Origin: Branchiostoma floridae
Taxonomy: Eukaryota > Chordata > Leptocardii > Amphioxiformes > Branchiostomatidae
Length of the DNA stretch: 64,000 nt
Assembly (NCBI RefSeq): GCF_000003815.2
Contig: NC_049994.1
Location: 10,081,148-10,145,147, forward strand
Direction: 5' to 3'
Shown here: in pieces, positions 36,479 through 47,685 of the stretch
Position numbering within the stretch: position 1 is the first letter of the stretch
How the letters are laid out: each line of letters opens with the position of its first letter
Made by a program: the position numbers and the translations under genes
Notes under the pieces: generated by a model
What the model saw: only the letters and a program-made list of their open reading frames with translations
Told to the model about the DNA's origin: nothing
Databases searched by the model: none

Positions 36479-36484
36479 AATAAA
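36479..36484 (+). promoter_or_regulatory. Candidate SLC20 poly(A) signal
   Basis: AATAAA about 375 bases after the transporter stop codon. It is the first canonical hexamer downstream on this strand that I noticed. Confidence 0.45.
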
Positions 36485-37212
36485 CCTATTCGTGTGTAGG
36501 GGTGGTGCTCATCACATCACTGTTTCTATAGCCCATGGGCCACACAACCCACTACAGAATGGTGCTAGTACATTGATAAGCTTCTCAGTATGCATCTCAT
36601 TACATTGGAAAGGGATGTTGATGTTAAGTATATACCTAAAATTGTGAATATTTTATGCTGACAAAACATTACAATATCATGTACGAGGCAAGCGCTATAT
36701 CTTTAGTCATGTAATATTGGTATGGCAGTTTGATAATACTATAATATCAATACCCATAACACATTATAATAGCACAATACTCCCACACACAGGTTTTATA
36801 TGTATGTATATACGAATTTATGTACGAAATGGAAAAAAGCAAGATAGGCATTGTCGGTTTGGTTTTCTACTTGGTAGACCAGGGGGGAAGGTTTTTTGAT
36901 TTTCCTGATGTTTTGTAGTTACATCTTGTTGGCATCTTGAGTGTATGTTTAAAAACACACGATGCACCAAATACTCTATATCAACGTGTTAAACACTACA
37001 TTTACACTCACATTTATGACATTGTATGTATACTGAATTTGGGAAGCTTTTTGAATTAAAAAAAGTTTAACATTTATAACAAGCTTGGTACTTAGGGAAA
37101 CAAACTTAATATAAAAAAAAAAACTTTTCCTGATGTTAGTGCAAAACATTGAATCGCTATAAAATGTTAAGACAATATGACAGAAGTGCGCTTGCTGTAT
37201 CAGACAGCTCAC

Positions 37213-37410
37213 TTTGGTGGGAAACCCTATCCAACATGCATGCCTCCAGCCCTTATACTCTGCATGTTCAAGCTACTGTACCATACATGAAGTTTCGTGG
37301 TTAGGCCTGGGGCGTTATCTTGTTTTTATACGAAAAAAAATGGACAATGTGATACCACAGGCTGTATGGTTTAGTGTTGTTCCAGTATACAATGTTATGA
37401 CTGCAAATAC
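37213..37410 (-). pseudogene. Collapsed relic of an FMO gene unit
   Basis: Plus-strand bases 37213-37285 resemble the last coding bases of the three intact FMO genes (TTTGGTGGGAAACCCTATCC here; TTTGGTGGGGAACCCTCTCC in the others, both followed by a 'tActctGCAT' block). From about 37300 the sequence switches directly to the DNA found upstream of the FMO starts (AGGCCTGGGGCGTTATCT here, AGGTCTGGGACGTAATCC at 42.57 kb), continuing with a GTGATACCACAGGCTGTATG block. The gene body between is missing, so this is an internally deleted fourth unit on the minus strand. It cannot encode an enzyme. Confidence 0.65.
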
Positions 37411-37762
37411 GCTATAGCTATATCATACCCACAAGGGCAACTGAACAGAATTGATCTGAAGTCAAGGTCCTCATCGCTTCCCGATGGACGAACATCATTA
37501 TATCATATATACTTTTGGTTTAGATACACATGTAGATACATACAAAAGACAACACATCATAAAAGCAATGTGAGATATGTACATGTACATGTACATGCAC
37601 GTCATGGCTTGACGTCATTGAGACGGCGCTAATAAATTTGTTACATAAATGAATGCTATCCGTAAAGCTGTAGAGATTTTTTCAATCAATATACAACATC
37701 AAATAATTTTAACTGTTCTGACAGGAATGCAGTGGTGTACGCTTTACTCAGAAGTCTACTTG

Positions 37763-40700
37763 CTAGCTTTGGTGGGGAACCCTCTCCCATGTCTCCTGCC
37801 CTGTTATCTTATATTCTGCATGTTTAAAATGCTGAGGATCGGAATATAGACGCGAGATAGAGTCATCACACATAGCAGTCTGGCCCTGAGGGTCAGGCTG
37901 GCGGGTCACCATGGCTAGCTCGGTCATATATGATACATACAGAGGGAACACATCATGGGCTCTGTGTGGGGGTAGGCCTGCCTCTAGACGTGATCTAAAG
38001 TCTTGGTCAATTTCATGATCCATGGCTGCCTTCGAAGGAAGACTAATGCTGCCATCCAAGACTCCTAGAGCAAACTTGATCTGGAGCTGAAACAAGGCAA
38101 ATGTTAGGGCATGACTTGTGATACCCACAAACGACATTGTAGGATAAGTGGTGTTAAGAACATGCTTGTACAGTGGGTAAGCTCTGCCTTTGGTGACAGT
38201 TAGGCCACAGTTTGGAGTCAGGAAGGGGAAGCTCAGACGATAACCTGTACAAAAGACGATATCGTCTGCGTGGAACTCTTGTCCGTCCTGAAACCTGACT
38301 GTGTTCGGACCCACAATACTCTCTACTCTAGTGGCTTGTGTAATATTTGGAGGAAGATTTTGTATATTCGCGATTGGCGGGTTAGAATGACTGATGACGA
38401 CACGTTCGGCGACCTGTGCGAGTTCAACACTAATGTCGACCCCCGAGGCCAAGCCTCCCATGATGACGACGTTCTTTCCAGTGTACGGTTCTGGTACTCG
38501 GTAGTCATGGCTGTGTAAGGTCCTGCCCTGGAACTGGTCTGTACCGGGGATGGCAGGAGTGAAAGGGACGGAATTCCGCCTGCAGGAGAGATGAAACAAA
38601 ATGTTCGTTTGTCTTTAGAGGTCGCTACAAGCATGCCAGGTGGTATCGACGATGACGTGTCGAATTATGAGCAGCAACATACAGTTGACTGCCTGTGTCA
38701 GTCTCCAGGTTTCGCTGGAAAACTAGACATTGGCCAAATGGAAACTTGATACAGCAATGATATTTTCGCCATTTTATGATCCTATAGCCATTTACCTTAC
38801 ATTTGTGCTGGGTCGCAATTAACTAGCTGTGCAAAAAGGGCCACATACGTTTGCTGTTGAGTGTTGTGAGACTATACACGTCTTTCCTGTATATCCGATT
38901 ACGTACCCGCCATTGCAGACCATGACTGCATCATATTGTTCCGTTGTTGGGCTCTCTGGAGCCGTGACCTTGAATGTCGTGATTTGCCATTTCATGTCGC
39001 CAGGTGTCACGTGGACAGGTTTCACTATATCAACCCTGGTGAGGAACTGGAGAAGAGGAGACTGAAATTTGATTAGCAAACAAAAACAACTATTCATGTT
39101 TTAGCATATATCCTAACTTATATATTCTGTATTAGCATCTCTCGGTGGACCAAATCGTTAGCATCCGAAACAACTATCCAATGTAATGTTTTTATGCCCT
39201 TTCCTAACTTATATCCGTTATAGTGTCATTTCTTGGTTTCATAGAACCCATTCGCCCAAATCACGAGGATACCTGGATATACTTGTGAAGTCCGAAGTTC
39301 TCTGCATAGTTCTCCAGGTACCGAAGCACCTCCTTGTGGGACATGTAAGATGGCAGGCCGCTGTCGTAAGGAAAGTCTGGGAAGACCATCGCCTCCTTCG
39401 GAAGATTTGTCCTTTTGTAGGAAAATGAATTCATTTGTAACTATCAGAACGCCTCCTTAGTAAAAAAAAAGCCAGAAGTTTGACGTACTCTTGTAACGTG
39501 ATAGAGTTGTGTATAGACTATAGACCAATATTAATTGTGGTGCACCTTTATTGATTACAAAGGTAGCCATTCATAGCACACTTCATTAATAACGACTCTC
39601 TGTCTTCGGTGACTCCTAGTTATTGTAGTAAATAGAGTAAGCCGGTATGCCAAATTTAAATCTTGTCAAATATGCTTTTGAAGCATCAAGGAAGACTGCT
39701 CGGGCTTTAAGTCCTTGGTCGAGTGCTTGATGGATTTTATGAACAGGGTATGTCAGAGTTTGCGGTAGAATCTCCAAGGGAGAACCCGGCATTGCGATCA
39801 GTACGAAGCTTATTTTGGTGGAAGTATGAGGAAAGTGAGCTGTGAACTACCCTTTCCAAAACGTTAGATACACAACCTAGGAGGAATATGGGTCTGTAGT
39901 TTTCCTTTGTCTGCTTGTCACCTTTCTTGTGTACAGACACTACGTTCGAGCATTTTCAGATTTCCGGGAAGCACCCGAGCTGTATGGAGGTATTGAATAA
40001 TTTTGATGATGGACTAGCCAATATTAGGGCAAGGTTTTTTTTATTTAAATTGGACATTAAGGTAAGGTTACACAAAATTTTGTAAACTTCAGAAGGGCAG
40101 CAGCCAACAGGTGATAACCGTTTCAGTTCTAGCCGTAAACAAGGGAAGAGAGACGCCTGTTGTGTCTAGGTTTGTTTGAGAAGCGAAGCAGCGATTAAAG
40201 ACATTGGCCTTGGTCTTGTCGTCCGTAACAGTAAATCCATCTTCAACTAAGGGCGGAAACGTGCGATCTACCTTCCCCATAAATATTCATTTAGAGTCGG
40301 ACCACCACTTTTTTTGGGTTAGGGGATGAATTTTCTAGGTCAAGACAGAGGCCGAGTCTGATTAGCTTTGTTCAACTATTTCGAATGTGCATCAACGTGT
40401 CTCCCATAATGTAGTTAAATTCATCTATCGAACAGAGAGTAGCAAAGTCTTTAGAGCAAGCGGAAAGTAATGTGAACAGCTCTGTACGTTTATCATTATA
40501 TCGAGAACAATCCATAACAAAGTGACGTTCGTCTTCGATCTCATTTGGGCAGAATGGACAAAACCTCTGGTCACGGGGAATTTTAGAATATCTTCCGGCT
40601 TCTATGTTTAGTTTGTGACTACAGATTCTTATCTTTGTAATATATGCTAATGACCTTCGCGAATTCGGGGAGCATCTACACGCGCACAGAAGGTGTCGGG

Positions 40701-42197
40701 GACCCCTGCTAAGGTATCGGTAAGGTATCGTACGAATGATCCGGACCATTCGGGAGAAATTTTCCCGATATAGTAATGGCGATATAGTAGTTGCATCTAG
40801 ACGCTGAAAAAAAGCTGTCGGCGAGCCTACTACCTCGCCGATATCGAGGTAGTAGGCTCGCCGATATCGGAAAAAACTGTGTGTAGAATCTTAAATAATG
40901 ACATCGAGCAAGGATGACGATGTGTCAGTGGTGCGAGTGGGATCTGAAAACAGCTGGACGAAGTTGTTTTCTGATGTAAATCTTTCATAGCCAGGTCACT
41001 CTTTTTGGGCCCCAAGGCTATGGATGGGGTTTTGGCGCATAATGGAACCTAAAACTGGGTAAATGAGGCAATGATCCAGTGCATGCAGGGTGTATTGGAC
41101 AGAAATTCAGAAGGCAACAGTTCGGTCATATTTATGGGGGATTGGGGTTGGTTTACAGCTAGCAATGAACAATCAACATCCACTACAGAAACTCCCAGGC
41201 TTAGTACATTTACTTTTTCTTTGACTATACTGCCAGTCGTTCCTAAAATACTTATAGTGGCTATCAGTAATGGTCCTGCATGAGAGAAACGAATAACACA
41301 AAGAACACTACACATCATATACGACCCCCTTACCTACAAGCTGACACATAATAACACCTAACATACATCCATTCCTGCATCCATGCTCACTGATACTTGG
41401 TGTTTGAGGCATCTGTTTCAAATTGGATGTTTTGGCAAAAAAAAAACATCCTAGGAGACCAACTGTTGTCTTGGGCTACCACTGAACCAGTTTTCCCACA
41501 AGGCAATTCCATAAGAGGCCCAACCATCCTTTCTGTAGGCTTGACTCGAAGTATAACCAAAGGGGATATACTGTGTTCATATGTCAAAGAACTGTGGATG
41601 CTGGTTCTTTATTGCTATCGTACATGCGTATCATACTGGGAGTAAGTCACAGTTGACTAAAATGATGAAGTACTTTAATAGCCGTGAATAAATTATATGC
41701 ATATACCCTATCTACGGACACCAGAAATAGATTGGCATGATTGAGGTGATAATGTATGCGGAGGTCAAACGTAAGAAGATTGAATCAAGATACTAGTATA
41801 ATGCTGCAACCTTGTTTTTAGGACAACACTCAGAACCACCTGCTTTTAGGACAATACTCAGAACCACCTGTTGCAAGTCACTAAAGTTTACAAAAAAATA
41901 GCAGTGGCAGGTAATATAACCAGCCGCTGCCGCGGTGTGTTACGCCGAACGGCGGTTATACCGGCTATATAGATACAGATACAGATACAGATCGCACCTC
42001 AGGTTTTTGTACATGCTGGAGTGTACAGGAAGCCCGTGCTCGTCCGTCCCCGTCCTGTCCGTGTACACCCAGGTCCCGCCCACCGCCGCTGTCTGCTCGT
42101 ACACGGTCGGCAGGTAGCGGTCAGGTTCGGCCGACAGGTAGCGCGCCGCGCACAGGCCGGCCGGGCCCGCACCGATTACAGCCACACGGAGTGCCAT
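37763..42197 (-). CDS. Flavin-containing monooxygenase, tandem copy A
   Basis: Four coding exons join in frame on the minus strand: 42197-41998, 39411-39273, 39046-38907 and 38579-37763 (431 residues). FMOs use FAD, NADPH and O2 to oxygenate soft nucleophiles such as N and S compounds. Visible motifs are GAGPAG (9-14, FAD), GGTW (40-43), the FMO signature FQGRTLHSHDY (176-186) and FCTGY in the C-terminal part. The NADPH loop reads GGLASG (201-206), with Leu where copy B has Ser (GGSASG). The protein ends ERVPHQS, nine residues before copies B and C, owing to an earlier TAG. Length and the hydrophilic C-terminus fit the shorter invertebrate/GS-OX-like FMOs, not the membrane-anchored vertebrate forms of about 530 residues. 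Intron 1 is 2.6 kb and holds LINE debris. The specific substrate cannot be told. Confidence 0.9.
39737..40290 (-). mobile_element. LINE reverse-transcriptase fragment in FMO-A intron 1
   Basis: Minus-strand frames give the pre-RT linker (VEDGFTVTDDKTKANVFNRC then FASQ) at 40280-40089 and the RT start (VHKKGDKQTKENYRPIFLLG, then LRTDRNAGFSLGDSTAN) at 39940-39737. This KKGD..NYRPI..L and AGF..GDST pattern is that of CR1/L2/jockey-type LINEs. The two pieces are out of frame and the catalytic core is absent, so it is a dead fragment. It lies in the same orientation as the host gene. Confidence 0.8.
40372..40749 (-). mobile_element. LINE ORF2 C-terminal zinc-binding region fragment
   Basis: A 125-codon frame contains RFCPFCPNEIEDERHFVMDC followed by SRYNDKR, preceded by KIRICSHKLNIEAGRY. 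This Cys-Cys-His-Cys arrangement near the C-terminus is typical of many LINE polyproteins. It lies 5' (minus strand) of the RT fragment at 39.7-40.3 kb, the wrong order for one element, so it comes from a separate or rearranged insertion. Confidence 0.7.
40818..40864 (+). repeat. Perfect 20-bp stem, 7-base loop palindrome
   Basis: TCGGCGAGCCTACTACCTCG, then CCGATAT, then the exact reverse complement. It is immediately followed by a further CCGATATCGG-like palindrome. It lies in FMO-A intron 1. Confidence 0.95.
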
Positions 42198-43435
42198 TCG
42201 TGTTTGTACTGACCACTTTTGCTCACTGACATAAATGGGTCAACTGAGATAAACTCTTGAGCAGAGGTCATATGTCCGAATCACTTTGACAAAAGTAGTT
42301 CCATCCAAGAACTAAAATGCTACATCTTCGTTGGTTTAGAGTTACAAATATGCAGTTTGATCAAGATCTGCTGATGTAAGGCGTCTACGAAGTAAAAGGT
42401 TTATAAAGATGAAGACATCGTGCTAGCTGGAATGTTGGACGCCCAGCGCATCGGAGGTTTACAGTCTATTGTTGGAAGTGCTGCGGTCGAAGAATGTCAG
42501 CGCCCCTGGCGGGAATGTACGGCCAAATTACAGTTTGTAGGGACTGTACCATTAGAAGAATTGTTACTGCGTAGGTAGGTCTGGGACGTAATCCTTTTTT
42601 TAAATGCCTAATATGATACCATAGGCTTTATAGTTGTTTTCTGCTGTTGTACTATGCAATGTTGTGACTGTAAACACGGTCTTTTTGTTTAGAGTTCAAT
42701 GATCTGTTATCTAACGTTATTCATGCCAGTGTAATTATATTGTTTTCCGCTCACTAACCCTCAACCGGTGTGGTAAATCAAGTTTACTGTAAATGCTGAA
42801 TTATTGCTGTCCCGTCAAAGTTTGGTGAATAGAAAATGTACCTAGCTTAATGTTACCAAAGGCAGTGTGAGTATGTTTATGACACATTATGTATGAGTAT
42901 GGTACATTAATCGATGTTCGGCCAGTGAAACTGGAGCCTGGAAGTTGTTTGGTAAATGTTGAATCAATTGTTTCTGTATTTACAGTCACGTGCAAGCATA
43001 TCATAAACATGCAACGTATTTAGTAATGGACTATTTAAGTATGTTTTCTCAGAACCACAAAAATAGCCCATTTTTAAATATTTGATGTATAAAATTTGAC
43101 AACATTAGCACAAAGATTGTCCTGTTCGCAATATCTATATATTCCCCTCCCCCCTCTCTCTATTTATTTCTCTCTCGCTCTATCTATATTTTCATCCCTC
43201 TACTCTCTCTCTCTACATAGGTATATGATATATATACGTATACCTGATATCATGATACAATATACATGTAGATACGACACAGAATGAAAGAGTAGTGACA
43301 TGTGCATATGCAAGTCACGACTTGACTTTATTTTGATAGTGTTATATTGTTCTGTTTCTTGGCTGATATCGAGCGATTCCTGGCAATGTGTAAAACTTCA
43401 TTGTCGTGCGCATCGTCATCGCCATTGTAAGGGTG
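42198..43435. other. FMO A-B intergenic unit
   Basis: This DNA contains the 5' flank of FMO-A and the 3' flank of FMO-B. It aligns by eye with 46.16-47.37 kb along its length (for example 'ACATCTTCGTTGGTTTAGAG', 'CTGATGTAAGGCGTC' and 'AATATGATACCATAGGCT'), and its first part aligns with 51.12-51.42 kb. A CT/TA-rich microsatellite lies at about 43146-43250. No exon is seen. Confidence 0.7.
43327..43332 (-). promoter_or_regulatory. Candidate FMO-B poly(A) signal
   Basis: TTTATT on the plus strand reads AATAAA on the minus strand, about 430 bases after the FMO-B stop. An equivalent signal sits at the homologous place downstream of FMO-C. Using it would put the family M element inside the 3'UTR. 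Confidence 0.4.
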
Positions 43436-43672
43436 GACTCTCACTGCACTTGGGGCACTGGTGCGGCACTGCGGGGTTCGTAGATGACTCAACAAATTCT
43501 TCAGAGATACAGAACGAATTTTCTTTCGTTTTGTGTATTTTCTTGTCTTCTAAGTCATACTTTTACGTATTACACAATATCTGAATTTTTAAAAATCGCG
43601 AAAATAACAAAACAGTGCCGCAGTGAACAAACCCCGCAGTGCCGCAACGGTGCCCCAAGTGCAGTGAGAGTC
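43436..43672 (+). repeat. Inverted-repeat element, family M (copy 4)
   Basis: The left end GACTCTCACTGCACTTGGGG mirrors the right end CCCCAAGTGCAGTGAGAGTC. 237 bases, nearly identical to copy 5 in the next tandem unit. It lies between the FMO-B stop codon and the candidate poly(A) signal. Confidence 0.9.
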
Positions 43673-43757
43673 AACCTTTCAGCTGAAGCAGCTGAAGTAC
43701 TTACACAGCACACAGCATCATAGAATTGCGATCAAAAGCCCTGACTTGTAGTGTACT

Positions 43758-46153
43758 TTACTTAGCAGTCGACAACTGCTGTTCTTCACTTTGGTGGGGA
43801 ACCCTCTCCCATGTCTCCGGTCCTGTTATCTTGTACTCTGCATTTCTAAAGTGCTGAGGATCAGCTAACACATTCATGATAGAGTCTGCAAACATAGAAT
43901 TCTGGCCCTTGGGGTCAGGTTGGCCAGTCACAATGGCTAAATCTGTGACATATGACATATACAGAGGGAAGACATCATGGGCTCTGTGTGGGGGTAGGCC
44001 TGTCTCTTGACGTGATTTATAGTCTTGTTCAGTTTCATGATCCATGACTGCCTTAGAGGGAAGACTAATGCTGCCATCCAAGACTCCTAGAGCAAGTTTT
44101 ACTTGGAGCTGAAACAAGGCAAAAGCTAGGGCATTGCGCGGTAGACCTACAAATGACATTGTTGGATAGGTGGTGTTAAGAACATGCATGTACAGTGGGT
44201 AAGCTCTGCCGTCGTTGATAGTGATGCCACATTCAGGTTTAAGGAATGGGAAGCTGAGACTATATCCTGTACAATAGATGATATCATCTACGAGGAACTC
44301 TTGTCCGTCCTGAAACCTGACTGTGTTCGGACCCACGATACTCTCTACTCTAGGGGCTTGGGTAACGTTAGGAGGTAGCTTGTGAATTTTCATGATAGGT
44401 GGGTTAGAATGACTGATGACAACACGTTCGGCGACCTGAGCAAGCTCCACACAAATGTCGATTCCTGAGGCTGAGCCTCCGAGAATGACGACGTTTCTCC
44501 CGCTGAACGGTTCAGGGACTCGGTAGTCATGGCTGTGTAAGGTCCTGCCCTGGAACTGGTCTGTACCGGGGATGACCGGAGTGTTCGGGACGGAATATCG
44601 CCTGCAGAGGAAATGCAAAGGTTTTGTTAATGTATTATGTATAGAGGCCACTCCAGTTGGGCGCAAACCTTATATTTTAAACTTCAAACTATAAAGGGCT
44701 ACGAACATGCCACAACAGTCGCTAAAATGTGTATGTTAATGTTTGCTAAGTAATTTTTGACGATCATGTGGAGTATTGAAAAAAAAGTAAGCTTTATGTA
44801 GGAAGCTACACTCCTTCAAAGGGTAACTCTAGAAATTTCTCCGACTACGTACCCGCCATTACAAACCATGACTGCATCAAACTGTTCCGTTGTGGGGCTG
44901 TCTGGAGTCGTAACTTTGCATGTCGTGATCTGCCATTTCATGGTACCATGGACAGGTTTCACGCCATCAACCCTGGTCAGGAACTGAGAAACAAAGACAA
45001 GTCTGAGAAGCAATGTTCGCACAGTTGGTTAGCAAACAAAAACAACTATCCATGTAATATGTTCTTCCCTTTTCCCAACTTGAATATACTATACTGTCGT
45101 CAAATGTCAGCTTAAACCTATTCACCCAAATAAGGAGAATACCTGGATATACTTGTGAAGTCCGAAGTGCTCTGCGTAGTTCTCCAGGTACCTAAGCACC
45201 TCCTTGTGGGACAGGTAAGATGGCAGGCTGCTGTCGTAAGGAAGGTCCGTGAAGACCATCGCCTCCTTTGGGATGTTGGTCCTTTTTTTAGCAGAAATAG
45301 ATAAAATCATTTTGTGTCCTCCAGAGGGACTCAACAAGGACACAGAAGTAAACAACACAGCAATTTGTCATACCTTTGTCACGTGAGAGAGTTGTGTATA
45401 GAAGTATTGCGATATACTTTTAGTAGCTGTCAGTCATAGCGGACAATGACATCCCTATCACACTGCTATCCTTCCCCAAATCATAGCTGGCACTAAACCG
45501 AGAGCAAGGGGTAAGTGGTTATTCTAATATGGTCCTAAAACTGGTCCGACTACTCCCAACCTATCGCTAACCTTGGTTAGGTGTGATCGGGGTGGGGGAC
45601 AAGGTCGGGGCTCGGTCCTGAATGTGTGACAAAGGCTTAAGCTATCGTACGGGTCTTCGAGTAAGTCACAGTTGACTAGAATGATGAAGTACTTTGATAG
45701 CCGCCGTGGAATGAATTATATGCATATACCTTATCAACGTACATACGGACACCAGAAATAGATTAGCATGATTCCGGTGATAATGTATGCGGAGGTCAAA
45801 CTTAAGAAGATTGTATAGTGCTGTTGATAGCATAATGCTATAACCTTGTTTTTAGGACAACACTCAGAACCAACTGCTTTTAGGACTATACTCAGACCCA
45901 CCTGCTGCAAGTCATTAAAGTTTACAAAAAATAGCAGTGAAACGATACTGCACCTCAGGTTTTTGTACATGCTGGAGTGTACAGGAAGCCCGTGCTCGTC
46001 CGTCCCAGTCCTGTCCGTGTACACCCAGGTCCCGCCCACCGCCGCTGTCTGCTCGTACACGGTCGGCAGGTAGCGGTCAGGTTCGGCCGACAGGTAGCGC
46101 GCCGCGCACAGGCCGGCCGGGCCCGCGCCGATTACAGCTACACGGAGTGCCAT
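43758..46153 (-). CDS. Flavin-containing monooxygenase, tandem copy B
   Basis: Four coding exons: 46153-45954, 45281-45143, 44983-44853 and 44601-43758 (437 residues), with the same phases as copies A and C. All canonical features are present: GAGPAG (9-14), the ribose-binding Glu of VYEQ (34), GGTW (40-43), the FMO signature FQGRTLHSHDY (173-183), NADPH motif GGSASG (198-203) and YCTGY. Exon 3 is shorter than in A and C (VDGVKPVHGTMKW), a small in-frame length change. The ATG has A at -3 and G at +4. The end ERVPHQSEEQQLSTAK has no membrane anchor. Introns are compact (672, 159 and 251 bases). This is the copy with the fewest departures from FMO consensus, so the likeliest to be a typical enzyme. 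Substrate is unknown. Confidence 0.92.
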
Positions 46154-47264
46154 TGTTGGTGACGACGTTTGCTCAGTGACATTAACAGGTGGATGACAAT
46201 CAACGCGAACTGAGATGAACTCTTTTGCAGAGGTCTCACGTCCGAATCACTTCAACTAAAAGTAGTTCCGTTCAAAAAGTAAAAGACTACATCTTCGTTG
46301 GTGTAGAGTTACAAAGATGCCATTTGAGTAAAATCTCCTGATGTAAGGCGTCAGGGAAGTAAAGGGTTTGTAAAGGGGAAGACATCGCGGTAGCTAAAAT
46401 TTTGGACGTCCAGCGTTGCATCGGAGGTTTACAGTCTTTTGGAGTGCTGCGGTCGAGATATGTCATCGCCCCTGGCAGGAATGTGTGACCAAAGTTCAGT
46501 TTGTAGAGAGTGTACCATTAGAAGAATTGTCACTTTGTAGCTAGGTCTGGGCCATAATCCTATTTTTGTACGAAATAATGGCTAATATGATACCATAGGC
46601 TGTATAGTTGTTCTTGCCGTTGTGCTATGCAATGATATGACTGTAAACGCGGTGTTTTGGTTCAGAGTTCGATGATCTGTGAGTAATCTATTCATGCCAG
46701 TGTGATTATATTGTTTTCTACTCATTAGCTCTCAATCGATGTGGTAACTCAAGTGTGCTGTAGATGCTAAATCATTGCTGTCCCGTAAAGTTTGGTAAAT
46801 TGAAATCTGAAAATAGCTTAATGTTACCAAAGGCAGTGTCTATTCTCTACAAGTATGTTTATGATGAGAGTAATGCTCTGTTACATTTAGCCGGTAAAAA
46901 CGGAACCTGAAAGCTGTTTAGTAAATGTTGAATAAATTGCAAGCATATCATAAACATGAAATGTATTTAGTAATGGCCGATTCAAATTATGTTTCCTTCG
47001 AACCACAAAAATAGTCCATTTTTTTATCTGATTTATAATTGACAGCATGAGCACAAAGATTTTTCCGGTTCGCAATATCTATATATCCCCCCTCTCTCTA
47101 ATTATTTCTCTCTTGCTTTATCTATATTTTCATCTCTCTACTCTCTCTCTCTACATAGATATATGATATATATACTTATACCGAATATTATAATACAATA
47201 TACATGTAGATACAACACAGCATGACAGAGTAATGACATATGCGTATGCAAGTCATGACTTGAC

Positions 47265-47270
47265 TTTATT
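47265..47270 (-). promoter_or_regulatory. Candidate FMO-C poly(A) signal
   Basis: TTTATT on the plus strand (AATAAA on minus), about 420 bases beyond the FMO-C stop. It lies at the homologous place to the signal downstream of FMO-B and past the family M element. Confidence 0.4.
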
Positions 47271-47373
47271 TTGATAGTGGTATATTGTTCTGTTTCTTGG
47301 CTGATATCGAGCGATTCCTGGCAATGTGTAAAACTTCATTGTCGTGCGCATCGTCATCGCCATTGTAAGGGTG

Positions 47374-47610
47374 GACTCTTACTGCACTTGGGGCACTGTT
47401 GCGGCACTGCGGGGTTCGTAGATGACTCAACGAATTCTTCAGAGATATAGAACGAATTTTCTTTCGTTTTGTGTATTTTGTTGTCTTCTAAGTCATACTT
47501 TTACGTATTACACAATATCTGAATTATTAAAAATCGCGAAAATAACAAAACAGTGCCGCAGTGAACAAACCCCGCAGTGCCGCAACGGTGCCCCAAGTGC
47601 AGTGAGAGTC
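47374..47610 (+). repeat. Inverted-repeat element, family M (copy 5)
   Basis: Same length and position relative to the gene as copy 4, with a handful of differences (CTTACTGCAC in place of CTCACTGCAC at the left end). It was therefore duplicated together with the FMO unit and was not inserted independently. Confidence 0.9.
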
Positions 47611-47685
47611 AACCTTTCAGCTGAAGCAGCTGAAGTACTTACACAGCATCGAATCGCGATCAAAAGTTCTGACAAGTAGTGTACT

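Noticed and set aside
41935-42212. Plus-strand frames opposite FMO exon 1 (also at 45.85-46.18 and 50.80-51.14 kb)
   Set aside because: They are antisense shadows of the conserved FMO exon, which has the recognisable FAD-binding motif on the minus strand.
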